Positions 9,128 through 17,655 are shown, counted from the stretch's first letter. The stretch is 58,990 nucleotides of DNA from Bryobacterales bacterium (GCA_022826925.1 JAJDTX010000080.1:1-58990), one strand, 5' to 3'. Notes: generated by a model from the letters alone, not told the origin. Translations and numbers: made by a program.

Positions 9128-12100
9128 CTAGAACGTGAACCGCAGGACGAGATGGATCTCTCTCGCGTGACTGTCGTAGACCTGATCCGGTCGATCGAAC
9201 AGCCGGTGGCCGGGGATCAGATTGTTGCGCGTGTCTCGAGACGCCACGGCTCGCGTGCTGTTCAACGAGCCGGGCGTGTACTGAGGAAGGTTGAGCGCAT
9301 TGTAGAAGGCGGCCCGAAACTCGATAGCCTTGGACTCGCCCACCGAGAATCGCTTGCTGACGCTCACGTCGAAGTTGTTGATCCCTCTCAGGGGCAGCGT
9401 GTTGCGCCCGCCATCGGGATGCACGCCGGGCCCGGCCTTGACATAGCGAGCGTTCGGGTTGTCGGCGAGGTATCCGACTATGTCGCCGTCACTGTTCATG
9501 AGCGCCGTCACGTCGCTTCCGGTGCGGTCTGCGCCGCGCGGATTCACCACGACCCTGTCGGTGGCACCGTCTAGGTTCCGGTTGGAGTCGAGCCCGCTTT
9601 GGACCGTGGCGTACTGGGGCGACTCGGCCGTGTACATGCCGGAAAGCACCCAATTGCCCAGCAGGTTCTTCCGGAACCATCGCGTGGAATTCCCGAACCA
9701 CGGCACCTCGTAGACCCAGGCCACGGTGAAACGGTGCGTGCGGTCCAGGAACGAGCGCGCGCGCTCGGCGCGCATGTCTTGGAAGTCCTGCGGCCGTCGC
9801 GGGGAAAGCAGCGTGGAGAACAGGTCGGCGGTGCTGTCGTCGATGTTCTTGCTCCAGGTGTAGGCGCCGACAAACTGCAGGCCGTTGGAAAACCTTCGCT
9901 TCGCCTCCAGCGCGAGCCCGTGGTACACCGAGTTGCCGCGGTTCGGGAACGAGAAGATGAACGGGCTAAAGCCCGCCTCGGAAAATACCGGCAGGGAGAT
10001 CGGTTCCGCATCGATGTCTGCGAGGGTCAAGCTGAGCGCGTCCAGCTCCGACTGGCCCGGCCGCTCGTAGAAAGTGGGCAGCGAACGCTGGGGAGTCGCC
10101 CTGGCAACGAGGGGGAGGATGCTCTGCGTGAACAGGCGGACTCCGCGAGTGCCGAGATAGCGGGCCGAAACGGTGTAGTCGCGCGCCAACACCTGTTCGA
10201 TCCCGAAGTTCCACTGCATGGAATAGGGGAGATGCTGGTGCTGTATATAGGTGGAAGTCAGCGAGCGGGCCGCTGCTTCGTCAAGTTCGTCCGGTCTCTG
10301 ATCGGGCCGGATGCCGCCGTTCGCAAGGTAATTCGGGGTATCGACGGTAGGGTCGCCCCGGAACGTATTCTCCACTTGGGGCGGCTTGGATAGCTGCCCG
10401 AGGTTCGTGAAGTACGAGTCGTAGGCGATCCCGAACCCAGCCCGGATGACGGTATTGCCCTCCGAGCCGGGGGAGTAGGCCAGTCCCGCTCTGGGCGCGA
10501 AGTTAAGCCTCTGCGCTCTCGGCTCGCCGAAGGTCAGCACTCCCGGCACGCTGGACAGGGCGTTGAGGCGTTGCTGCTTGTCCCCGTACGGCACGCCCTT
10601 GTACTCGTGTCGCAAGCCGAGCGTGAGCGTGAGATTCCGCAGGATCTTGGTCTCGCTGCTCACATACCAGTACAGCTCGGTGTTGTTGCCGTGGTAGATG
10701 CCTCCTCCGGTGTTGCGCTCCGCTTGGATGTCCGGGCTCAAGTCGAGCAGGAAGCGCTCCAGGGTGGAGTAGTTGTAATCGCCGCGCTGGCGTTGCACGA
10801 ACAGGTCCGAGGAGATGTTTCGCCTGGCATCGACACCGAATCTGAGGGTGTGGCGCCCTTCGATGAACGTGGTGTTGTTCACGAGCTGGTAGGTGTTCTG
10901 CGCATCGCTTTGGGGCGCGACCTCGTAGGGGCCGATCTGAATGTCGAGGTCCTGCTCGATCGTGATGTTCGGGAACGAGTCGAGCCCTGGAAACTCGAAG
11001 TCCCCCGCCGGAATGTCCGAGGAAGAGCGGCTGAATCCGAGTCGCGTCTCGTTGAACCACCGCGGCGAGAAGGCTCGGAAGTACGAGAGCGTTGCCAGCT
11101 GCCGGCTTCCGGTGCTCTTGCTGATGAATGTCGGCAGGTCCGGCGCGGTTCCGGGGTCGAGGGCGTCGCTCGCGTTGCGAATCGTGCGAAACCGCAACTG
11201 GTCGCCCCCCTTGCGGTTGTAGTCGACGCTAGCCAGCCAAGTGCGGTTGTTTTGGTACGTCGGCACGTTGATCGGCAGCACGCCGATAGGGACTTCTTCG
11301 CCCAGCACCGTTGCAGTGCCGGTGGCGGCGGGAGCCGGCGGGACGTATCGCTTCAACACGTCGCGGTTCGTGCTTGACAGGCCCTGGATGCGATCCAAGA
11401 TTGCGTAACCCTCGGCTGTCGGCGAGGAAAACGGCCGTCCCGGAGTCGAGGCTTGGCCGACCGGATTCCGCTGGTATGTCCCGAAGAAAAAGAGCCTGTT
11501 CCTGATGACAGGCCCTCCGACGGTGGCCCCGAAGCGGTTGTCGTCGAGGCGCGGCTTCTCCGTGATGCCCCGCCGCTTGTTGGACTGGTCCAGCGCGTTC
11601 AGCGTGCGGTTCGCGAAGTACTCGTAAAGGGAGCCGTGGACATCGTTGCTCCCGCTGCGGACCACCGTGTTGAACTGGCCGCCGGTGGAGCGCCCGAATT
11701 CCGCGCCGTACTGGTTTTGCAGCAACGAGAACTCCGCCACCGCCTCGTTCGGCACGTCCACGACACGCCCCGTGACGCCCTTGTGGTTGTTGTCGACTCC
11801 CTCGATCATGAAGTTGTTGTTGCGCGGCCGCTGGCCGCCAATGGAGGGGCCCTCGCCCAGGCCCGTGCCGCCGCTGGAGGCGACGCCCGCGCCCTGTAGC
11901 GACAGGTTCAGCACGCCTAGGGCAAGGTCCGAACTCGGGCTGTAGAGCGCTTGGCGCGAGTCGAACGAGCCGCCGACCGTGGAAGTGGTCGTGTCGATCT
12001 GCGCCGAGGCGGCGGTGACCTCGACCTCCGTTTGCACCTCGCCGACTTCAAGGGTCAGATTCACGGTGCTTGTGCGGTTGAGCGCAATGGCGATGCCGGA

Positions 12101-12400
12101 CAGCATCGCAGGGGCGAAGCCTGCCGCCTCCGCCGACAGCGTGTAGTCGCCGACGGGAAGGTTGTTGAAGCGGTATGCGCCCAGTTCGTCGGTCCGCCGG
12201 TTCCAGCTCGCCCCGGTGTTGACGTTCACCACCGTGACGGTTGAAAGGGGAATCGACGCTCCGGTTTGATCCAGCACGTTACCGAGGAGGTGGCCGTCCG
12301 TCGCTTGGCCCCGGACCGAGTTTGCTGCGCCGAGCAGCAATGCGACGGATAGCAGAGCTCGGCCCGCGATCTTCGTCGTTGCAAATGCGCGTGTCTGCAC
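9128..12400 (-). CDS. TonB-dependent receptor with carboxypeptidase-regulatory domain (Oar-like) 2
   Basis: Outer-membrane receptor of 1090 aa starting at GTG, preceded by a GGAG about nine bases upstream. A signal peptide ends near SVRGQ. An N-terminal CarboxypepD_reg domain follows (HLLGNVLDQTGASIPLSTVT), then a plug-like region (GGQRPRNNNFMIEGVDNN and STGGQFNTVVRSGSNDVHG). A long barrel carries many Tyr/Arg-rich strands and a C-terminal HLVLRFTF. It is about 75 residues longer than the receptor at 4.9-8.0 kb and clearly diverged from it. It is transcribed in the same direction as, and 36 bases downstream of, tRNA-Val. The cargo is unknown. The glycan-processing genes in the window make oligosaccharides plausible. 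Confidence 0.9.
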   Translation of the reverse strand: MQTRAFATTKIAGRALLSVALLLGAANSVRGQATDGHLLGNVLDQTGASIPLSTVTVVNVNTGASWNRRTDELGAYRFNNLPVGDYTLSAEAAGFAPAMLSGIAIALNRTSTVNLTLEVGEVQTEVEVTAASAQIDTTTSTVGGSFDSRQALYSPSSDLALGVLNLSLQGAGVASSGGTGLGEGPSIGGQRPRNNNFMIEGVDNNHKGVTGRVVDVPNEAVAEFSLLQNQYGAEFGRSTGGQFNTVVRSGSNDVHGSLYEYFANRTLNALDQSNKRRGITEKPRLDDNRFGATVGGPVIRNRLFFFGTYQRNPVGQASTPGRPFSSPTAEGYAILDRIQGLSSTNRDVLKRYVPPAPAATGTATVLGEEVPIGVLPINVPTYQNNRTWLASVDYNRKGGDQLRFRTIRNASDALDPGTAPDLPTFISKSTGSRQLATLSYFRAFSPRWFNETRLGFSRSSSDIPAGDFEFPGLDSFPNITIEQDLDIQIGPYEVAPQSDAQNTYQLVNNTTFIEGRHTLRFGVDARRNISSDLFVQRQRGDYNYSTLERFLLDLSPDIQAERNTGGGIYHGNNTELYWYVSSETKILRNLTLTLGLRHEYKGVPYGDKQQRLNALSSVPGVLTFGEPRAQRLNFAPRAGLAYSPGSEGNTVIRAGFGIAYDSYFTNLGQLSKPPQVENTFRGDPTVDTPNYLANGGIRPDQRPDELDEAAARSLTSTYIQHQHLPYSMQWNFGIEQVLARDYTVSARYLGTRGVRLFTQSILPLVARATPQRSLPTFYERPGQSELDALSLTLADIDAEPISLPVFSEAGFSPFIFSFPNRGNSVYHGLALEAKRRFSNGLQFVGAYTWSKNIDDSTADLFSTLLSPRRPQDFQDMRAERARSFLDRTHRFTVAWVYEVPWFGNSTRWFRKNLLGNWVLSGMYTAESPQYATVQSGLDSNRNLDGATDRVVVNPRGADRTGSDVTALMNSDGDIVGYLADNPNARYVKAGPGVHPDGGRNTLPLRGINNFDVSVSKRFSVGESKAIEFRAAFYNALNLPQYTPGSLNSTRAVASRDTRNNLIPGHRLFDRPDQVYDSHAREIHLVLRFTF

Positions 12401-12436
12401 GGGAATTACTCCAGACCTAGTCCACCAGCCGGCGCT

Positions 12437-12513
12437 TGGTGGGCGGCACTGGACTCGAACCAGTGGCCTCCTGCTTGTAAGGCAGGCGCTCTAACCAACT
12501 GAGCTAGCCGCCC
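12437..12513 (-). tRNA. tRNA-Val (anticodon UAC)
   Basis: Folds as a complete 77-nt cloverleaf including an encoded 3' CCA. The acceptor stem is GGGCGGC pairing with GCCGCCC, followed by discriminator A and CCA. The D arm is GCTC...GAGC. The anticodon stem CCTGC/GCAGG encloses the loop CTTACAA with anticodon TAC. The T arm is ACTGG-TTCGAGT-CCAGT. UAC reads GUA and, with wobble modification, other valine codons. The gene lies just upstream of the second TonB-dependent receptor on the same strand. Confidence 0.97.
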
Positions 12514-12591
12514 GGGGATGGCGAAGGGCAGTCTTGCGTCACAGCTTAGGCAGATCGTGGTCGCGGGACGGCCGGCCCTTCTCCAGTCTGA

Positions 12592-12771
12592 CAGATAGGG
12601 CGCGATCCTGTCGCCATTCGGGCGGCGGTGTGCGATTCCCCGGCGTTCAACCCGAGTACGCCGACTCGGCCGCGTGGATGGTTGATCTGCGGGAAAATCA
12701 CCGTGTTGCGCGACCGGAGCGTCTCGGCAGATGTTGCCGCGTCGATCGCCAAGAGAGCCGGCTGGTCCTGA
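12592..12771 (+). pseudogene. Possible hicA toxin remnant upstream of hicB
   Basis: HicA mRNA-interferase genes normally sit directly upstream of hicB. Here a frame with no clear start ends 16 bases before the hicB GTG and reads GKITVLRDRSVSADVAASIA then KRAGWS-stop. This resembles the HicA C-terminus (G-K-I/V-T-V... S-I-x-K-x-A-G). The upstream half has no recognisable HicA core, and the diagnostic Gly-Ser-His of the active site is absent. If it is HicA, it is inactive. The match is short and could be chance. Confidence 0.25.
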
Positions 12772-12787
12772 TCGGAGGACTGTAATC

Positions 12788-13231
12788 GTGAACCGATATC
12801 CCGCACTGATTGACGGCGATAAGGGGGCGTACGGCGTCACGTTTCCCGATCTGCCCGGGATCGTCGCGATGGGCTCGACGATTGAAGAGGCAATGACAGA
12901 TGCCGAGGAGGCTCTGAGCGACTGCGCGATCGAGGCAAGTAAGGACGGTTCCGTCCTACGGCCGCCGACTGCCATGGAGAACGGAGCGGCCCCGCTTGGC
13001 CACACGCTCGTCTCGGTCCCGCTAGTTACGCTTGCCGGTTGAAGCGCTCGCACCTACCTCTCATTGGATGAGGGAGTCGCCGAGTCCATTGACATGGAGG
13101 CGGGGCGGCGCAAGATGACGCGAACGGCATACGTCGAATGGATGCCACAGCTCATTGCCCACACGGGGGCTGCCCGAGTATGCAGGCGGCGGTTGTGCCG
13201 GGCTCGCGGTACGTCGAGCTCCGCCTTCTGA
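12788..13231 (+). pseudogene. hicB: HicB-family antitoxin with an in-frame stop (broken)
   Basis: HicB antitoxins neutralise HicA and bind their own promoter. Starting at GTG with a GGAGGA Shine-Dalgarno eight bases upstream, 84 codons encode the partial RNase-H-like HicB fold (RYPALIDGDKGAYGVTFPDL, PGIVAMGSTIEEAMTDAEEA). The frame is then cut by TGA at 13040-13042. In the same frame, with no indel, translation would continue SARTYLSLDEGVAESIDMEA then RRKMTRTAYVEWM. That is the normal HicB ribbon-helix-helix tail, so a single CGA (Arg) to TGA change is the simplest explanation. The truncated product lacks the DNA-binding domain. The read-through frame would give 147 aa, somewhat longer than usual. 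Confidence 0.8.
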
Positions 13232-13349
13232 TCACGTACGTGGACCGCGAAGACGCTGTTGCGAGCACCAGCAGGGGGGCGGCAGCGGCCAATTTCAACC
13301 GCATCCGAACCAACACGCTCACCGCGGTCTCCGTGCTAACCTTTTCCTG

Positions 13350-14546
13350 ATGTCCAACTTGATTCAACGGCGCACGTTCTTCAGCGCAGCGGCAGCGTTC
13401 ACCGCTGCTTCTTACAGCCGCATCCTCGGGGCCAACGAGAAGGTCAACATGGGCCTGATCGGCTGTGGCGGTCGCGGCCGGGGAGTGCTGCGAAGCTTCA
13501 TTGCGAATCCGAATGTCAACGCCACTGCGCTGTGCGACGTCTTCAGCGCGCGCATCGACGAGGCGGCCCAGGTAGCGCCCAACGCCAAGGGCTACAAGGC
13601 GCATGAGGATCTGCTTGCAGCCAACGACGTTGACGCGGTTCTGATCGCCACTCCCGACCACTGGCATGCCGGCACCTGCGTCGACGCCGCCAATGCCGGC
13701 AAGGACATCTACTGTGAGAAGCCACTCACATTGCGGATCGAGGAAGGCCCGCAAATCGTAAAGGCCGTGCGCCTCAACGAGCGCGTGTGCCAAGTGGGCA
13801 TGCAGCAGCGCTCGGCCAAGCACTACCTGATGGCCAAGGAGAAGTTCTTCGATTCGGGCAAGATCGGCAAGGTCACGCTGGCGCGGACTTGGTGGCACGG
13901 CAACGGCGCCCACCTGCGTCCGTTTCCCGAGCAGTACACCGAGCAGCCTTCGAATCTGGACTGGGGACGGTTTCTCGGCCCGGTGTCGTGGCGCGAGTAC
14001 GATCCGAAGCAGTACTTCAACTTCCGAGCCTACCTAGAGTACGGCGGCGGGCAGATCACCGATCTCTTTACTCACTGGATCGACGCTGTCCATCTGTTCA
14101 TGGGCCAGGACGACCCCGTCGCGGCCGTGGCTTCCGGCGGCATCTACCACTACAAGGACGGGCGCACCGCTCCCGATACGATCAACTGCCTGCTGGACTA
14201 CCGCAAAGAGTGGACAGCCACGTTCGAGGGCACGCTCGCTCCGGGCCTGCGCGGCGCGGGAGTGGAGGTGATCGGAACCGAGGGGCGGCTATGGATCACG
14301 CGGGGCCGCTACGAGTGGTACTTGCCCCGCCAGGACGAGCCGGCCGAGGTCCAAGAGGCAATCGGCAACATGACGCAGGATCACGTCGACAACTTCATCG
14401 ACTGCGTCAAGAGCCGCGAGCGGCCGAATGGGGACGTATGGGTCGGCCACCGGTCTGCGCAGGCCTCGCACTTGGGGAACATCGCGTACCTGCAGAAGCG
14501 GCGGCTGAAGTTCGATCCGGATCGCGAAGAGATTCTGCCACTCTGA
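13350..14546 (+). CDS. Exported Gfo/Idh/MocA-family oxidoreductase
   Basis: NAD(P)-dependent sugar or inositol oxidoreductase family member of 398 aa. The start MSNLIQRRTFFSAAAAFTAA gives a Tat-type twin-arginine leader, so the mature enzyme probably acts in the periplasm. Seen: the Rossmann dinucleotide motif GLIGCGGRGRG near residue 35, VLIATPDHWHAGTC, the family EKPLTL motif with the conserved Lys, and the C-terminal alpha/beta domain with ITDLFTHWIDAVH. This exported subgroup (glycoside oxidase-like, often in Acidobacteriota and Planctomycetes) is linked to sugar catabolism, but the substrate is unknown. The chosen ATG is the first that gives a leader peptide; an upstream extension overlaps the hicB remnant. 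Confidence 0.88.
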   Translation: MSNLIQRRTFFSAAAAFTAASYSRILGANEKVNMGLIGCGGRGRGVLRSFIANPNVNATALCDVFSARIDEAAQVAPNAKGYKAHEDLLAANDVDAVLIATPDHWHAGTCVDAANAGKDIYCEKPLTLRIEEGPQIVKAVRLNERVCQVGMQQRSAKHYLMAKEKFFDSGKIGKVTLARTWWHGNGAHLRPFPEQYTEQPSNLDWGRFLGPVSWREYDPKQYFNFRAYLEYGGGQITDLFTHWIDAVHLFMGQDDPVAAVASGGIYHYKDGRTAPDTINCLLDYRKEWTATFEGTLAPGLRGAGVEVIGTEGRLWITRGRYEWYLPRQDEPAEVQEAIGNMTQDHVDNFIDCVKSRERPNGDVWVGHRSAQASHLGNIAYLQKRRLKFDPDREEILPL

Positions 14547-14716
14547 CCAGTCGCCGGATGCACCCATCTTGCCGTAGTCGGTCGCGACGAAAACCGCGCC
14601 TGCCGAGGGTCCGCCGCGGAACTCCTTGTTCTGTGTGTTGCCCCCGAGGCAACCCAGCATCTTGACTTGGTTGCGTCTCTTGGCCAGGAGGGTGTCGTGC
14701 CCGGGACTCCGGCCCG

Positions 14717-15409
14717 GTGTTCGCAGAGATTTCGGGTGAAGACCTGCCTCCCGTTGTCAGCCGCCGTACTCACAGGCTCAATCCACTCGGAGTCGGCCGG
14801 GTAGCGCCTCGCGGAAGAGGCGTCGAGGCAGCGACACCGGTCAAGCACGATGTTTGGACCGAGAGCTTACAGGTACGTGCTTCAATTGGAGAACGAGCAG
14901 CCTCGGGAGACTTGAAGCGGCCGCGCACACGACGGGACGAGAGGCGTCCCGACAACTTTCGGAGGCGATTGCTGGCACCACTAGGGGACGAGTTGCTCGA
15001 ACGCCTGAGGGACTCTGTTCACTACAGGGGCAGCGAGAAGCACAAGATGCATCCGCTTGCGTTCGGACTGAGCATCTCAGGAGGGCCGAAGGGCGACGCC
15101 ACACTGTGCGACACACATGCCGGGTTCACTGGCGAGATGGTCTGCACGATTCCGAGACTGATCGAGAGAGGCCTGCGCGCGGGCTTGGTGGGGCACGGCA
15201 ACCTGATCTGGACGGTCGGCGACGACGGATGGATCTTTGAGGGACGGCCGACGAACGTGCTGACCTCGGAGTATCACGGCTACCCCGTGCTGGAGTGGGA
15301 GTCGATCGCACGCCCAGTCTACAACCGATATAGTGAGTGGGCTCACACCTTTGGATGTAAACGGGATCGTGTTGCCGCGGAACGGTGCAAGAGCAAGTAC
15401 GGGTTCTGA
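14717..15409 (+). CDS. Unrecognised protein, first gene of a coupled two-gene module
   Basis: I do not recognise a named family. The well-behaved part runs from about base 14912 (a possible TTG start) to the stop and gives roughly 165 aa. It includes DNFRRRLLAPLGDELLERL, VHYRGSEKHKMHPLAFGL, GDATLCDTHAGFTGEM, IPRLIERGLRAGLVG, LIWTVGDDGWIFEGRPTN and EYHGYPVLEWESIARPVY. The mix of His, Lys, Cys and Asp with strong predicted secondary structure looks like a real globular protein, possibly an enzyme or toxin-like effector. Upstream, from the GTG at 14717, composition is arginine-rich and less convincing, so the true start is uncertain. A 5' frameshift is possible, because ATG at 14850 opens another frame. 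The stop lies four bases before the ATG of the next gene. Confidence 0.6.
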   Translation: MFAEISGEDLPPVVSRRTHRLNPLGVGRVAPRGRGVEAATPVKHDVWTESLQVRASIGERAASGDLKRPRTRRDERRPDNFRRRLLAPLGDELLERLRDSVHYRGSEKHKMHPLAFGLSISGGPKGDATLCDTHAGFTGEMVCTIPRLIERGLRAGLVGHGNLIWTVGDDGWIFEGRPTNVLTSEYHGYPVLEWESIARPVYNRYSEWAHTFGCKRDRVAAERCKSKYGF

Positions 15410-15413
15410 GCCA

Positions 15414-16733
15414 ATGGCAGGGCTGGAAATCATCGTAAAGGAGATGGAAGAGCGGTCGACCGCCGGGATTCGCCAAGTCGGAATCCAGGCCGATGGCGAG
15501 TTCCTGACTAGGCTGCTCAGGTTCTCGAACAATACCGAGGACACGTTCCTACATGCGCCTCCATCTCAGCTGGCCTTCTGGATCCTCGACAACTGGTGGA
15601 AGCTCTTTCATGAACCGGAGCCCGTCGGCGCAGTTACTGTCGAATGGCTACTGGCGCACGAGATGTCCTCAATCGGGGGTGGGTATGCATGGCCACCGAT
15701 CAGATTCTGGGGCGAGGGAGACCAGGTGGGTGTCCGGACGCATCCGCAGTACAGCGATTCGCCTGCACCGGTGAGGTTCGAGGCCAGCTACCATGGCTTG
15801 ATTCCGTCTGTAGATGTTGAGCGGTGCCTCGACAGGTTCTTGGAGAGCGTAGGCGAATTCGCGACGGATGACTGCGAGACATTACTCGATCTCTATGAGC
15901 AGGTCCGGAGGGAGAGGAAGGATCCGGAAGTCGCCGTCTGGAGGATGATCGAAGCCAAACTTGGCTTCGATGTGGATGCGGCTCCTGCCGAGTTGATGGA
16001 TCGGCTAGGCAACTTCGTCGACGAACTGGGTCAGGAAGCGGTCAGCGAGGCTTGCATTTCGCAACAGGGTGCTGGCGTCGCACGGGCACTCGAAGAAGGC
16101 CTCAGGGCGGTTGAAGACTCAAAGACAAAGGTTGATCTATCGACCGCGATCGCCGCAGCTCGAACGGATGCAAATGGACTCTCCAGTTCGGGTTCCGTGT
16201 CTAGCGCGCGGATGCCCGCGTGGAAGTTGGCTGAAGAAGCCGCTGCCAGATTGCGTGAGAACCTCGCGGTTCCTTGCGGTCCGATTTCGAACCGGCGTCT
16301 GCGGGACCTTCTAGGTGTCAGCACGAAGCGCTTTGATCATATCCGCAGCTTCCCGTCCATCCACTACGGGATCCGCCGTCGGAACCAGGACCAAAGTGCT
16401 AGCACTGTAGCCCTGAGCGCAAGCTGGCCCGAGGCAAAGCGATTCCAGCTTTGCCGGGTGCTGGGTGATGCGATCTGGTCGGCGAATGACCAGCTCGGGC
16501 TGATCTCCTCAGCCAAGTCAGTTCGGCAGAAGTTCCAACGGGCGTTCGCCCAGAGTCTCTTGTGCCCGCTCCGGGACTTACTCGGCTTTATTGGGACCGA
16601 TGTGCCGACAGCTGAAGATGTCACTGCAGCAGCCCAATGGTTTCGAGTGTCAGAGCGCTTGGTTCAGACGACATTGGTGAAGAAGGGCGTGATTGATCAA
16701 GAGCAGTTCGAACACATGGTCGCGGCCGGGTAG
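15414..16733 (+). CDS. Large protein ending in a degenerate ImmA/IrrE-like domain
   Basis: A 439-aa cytoplasmic protein. N-terminal third: an unrecognised domain with PSQLAFWILDNWWKLF and WLLAHEMSSIGGGYAWPPIR. Middle: a helical stretch (VERCLDRFLESVGEFATDDC onward). C-terminal third: ISNRRLRDLLGVS, then KRFQLCRVLGDAIW, SVRQKFQRAFAQSLLCPLRD, and AAQWFRVSERLVQTTLVKKG. This pattern matches the second half of ImmA/IrrE metallopeptidases. However, the place where HExxH would be (RRF-x-x-AHELGH in active members) reads RFQLCRVLGD, so the zinc site is missing. The ATG starts four bases after the preceding stop, implying translational coupling. It may be a regulator or antitoxin-like partner. The function is unproven. 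Confidence 0.7.
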   Translation: MAGLEIIVKEMEERSTAGIRQVGIQADGEFLTRLLRFSNNTEDTFLHAPPSQLAFWILDNWWKLFHEPEPVGAVTVEWLLAHEMSSIGGGYAWPPIRFWGEGDQVGVRTHPQYSDSPAPVRFEASYHGLIPSVDVERCLDRFLESVGEFATDDCETLLDLYEQVRRERKDPEVAVWRMIEAKLGFDVDAAPAELMDRLGNFVDELGQEAVSEACISQQGAGVARALEEGLRAVEDSKTKVDLSTAIAAARTDANGLSSSGSVSSARMPAWKLAEEAAARLRENLAVPCGPISNRRLRDLLGVSTKRFDHIRSFPSIHYGIRRRNQDQSASTVALSASWPEAKRFQLCRVLGDAIWSANDQLGLISSAKSVRQKFQRAFAQSLLCPLRDLLGFIGTDVPTAEDVTAAAQWFRVSERLVQTTLVKKGVIDQEQFEHMVAAG

Positions 16734-16812
16734 GCAATGGAGCCTCGCATCGTCTTCGTGTGAACTGACCAGCTAAGGCGGGGCACTCCCTGTCGTCAGA
16801 GGCCACCGTTCC

Positions 16813-17655
16813 TTAGCGCAGCAAGCCCTCCACGAACGGCACTTCGAACACCTTGTCGTGCTGGATCGGGCCGTGCCCGAAGAACCCGTCCTCGCCAAAC
16901 AGCTCGCCGTGATCCGCGGTGATCGTGATGTAGGTGTTGTCCGGCACGAGATCGAAGAGTTCCTCCACGACGCGATCGAGATACTCGACAGCCTTGATCT
17001 GCCTGTCGCGCAGCGTGTCGAGCTTGCCTTGGTCGAAGAATTCCTCGCTGCTTTCGGTTAGCTTGCCGCCCACGATGTGGTCGTCCAGGTGGCGGAACAC
17101 GCCGTGAACTCCGCTGACCCTCGGCCACTTCTCGGGAGGCTCGTCGGGCAGCGCGTAAGGATAGTGGGTCTCGCCCACGTTGAGGATGTAGAACGACGGC
17201 CGGTCTTCCGGAAAGCGCATCTCCCTGAGCATGGCTCGCATGTCGTTGTGCTTGGGCATCAGCCGATACGTGTCGAAGCCCGTGTTGAGGATGGTCCTCG
17301 GGTTCAGGACCGGCAGGGAGACCATCGCGTGCGTGCGGTAGTTGAACTGTTTTTGCAGGAAGGTCGGGAAGTAAAGCTGCGGCACCAAGGACTTGAAGCC
17401 CACGTTCTCCACGCCCAGCCGCTCGTTGAACTTGAAGAAGTCCTTCTTGTAGTACTCCGATGCGTACACGTGCGCCGGGCTGCTGTGGGGCAGCAGGCCC
17501 ATGAGCAGGTTGTAGTGCGAAGGGGCCGTCCAAGAGGCGTAGGACCAGCGCTGCTCGACGCTTCCGAGCTTGGAGATAGTCTTCGGCGCAGCGGCAGCGA
17601 ACGAGTCGAACCGGCAGCTGTCGAAGATTACCAAGACATAGTTGTGCGGACGCAT
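16813..17655 (-). CDS. Sulfatase/alkaline-phosphatase-superfamily hydrolase without the FGly motif
   Basis: A 280-aa cytoplasmic protein of the alkaline phosphatase-like fold; no signal peptide from MRPHNYVLVIFDSCRFDSF. Seen: metal-site Asp in VIFDSCRFDSF and a second metal cluster ITADHGELFGEDGFFGHG. Where sulfatases carry Cys/Ser-x-Pro/Ala-x-Arg, this protein has ASWTAPSHYNLLMGLLPH. There is therefore no formylglycine precursor, and a Thr or Ser nucleophile is more likely, as in phospho-transferases and some unusual phosphohydrolases. It is shorter than classic sulfatases (about 450-550 aa). I chose ATG at residue 9 of the longer frame because the fold begins immediately. It is divergent from the sulfatase at 19.9 kb, with the IS between them. 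Confidence 0.8.
   Translation of the reverse strand: MRPHNYVLVIFDSCRFDSFAAAAPKTISKLGSVEQRWSYASWTAPSHYNLLMGLLPHSSPAHVYASEYYKKDFFKFNERLGVENVGFKSLVPQLYFPTFLQKQFNYRTHAMVSLPVLNPRTILNTGFDTYRLMPKHNDMRAMLREMRFPEDRPSFYILNVGETHYPYALPDEPPEKWPRVSGVHGVFRHLDDHIVGGKLTESSEEFFDQGKLDTLRDRQIKAVEYLDRVVEELFDLVPDNTYITITADHGELFGEDGFFGHGPIQHDKVFEVPFVEGLLR

Noticed and set aside
13040..13042. Selenocysteine or programmed read-through at the hicB TGA
   Set aside because: Arg is expected at this place in HicB, there is no supporting stem-loop that I can see, and another remnant in the window shows the same kind of stop; ordinary pseudogene decay is simpler.
13152..13913. Minus-strand 253-codon frame across hicB and the oxidoreductase
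   Set aside because: It is opposite two recognisable plus-strand coding regions and has no similarity of its own.
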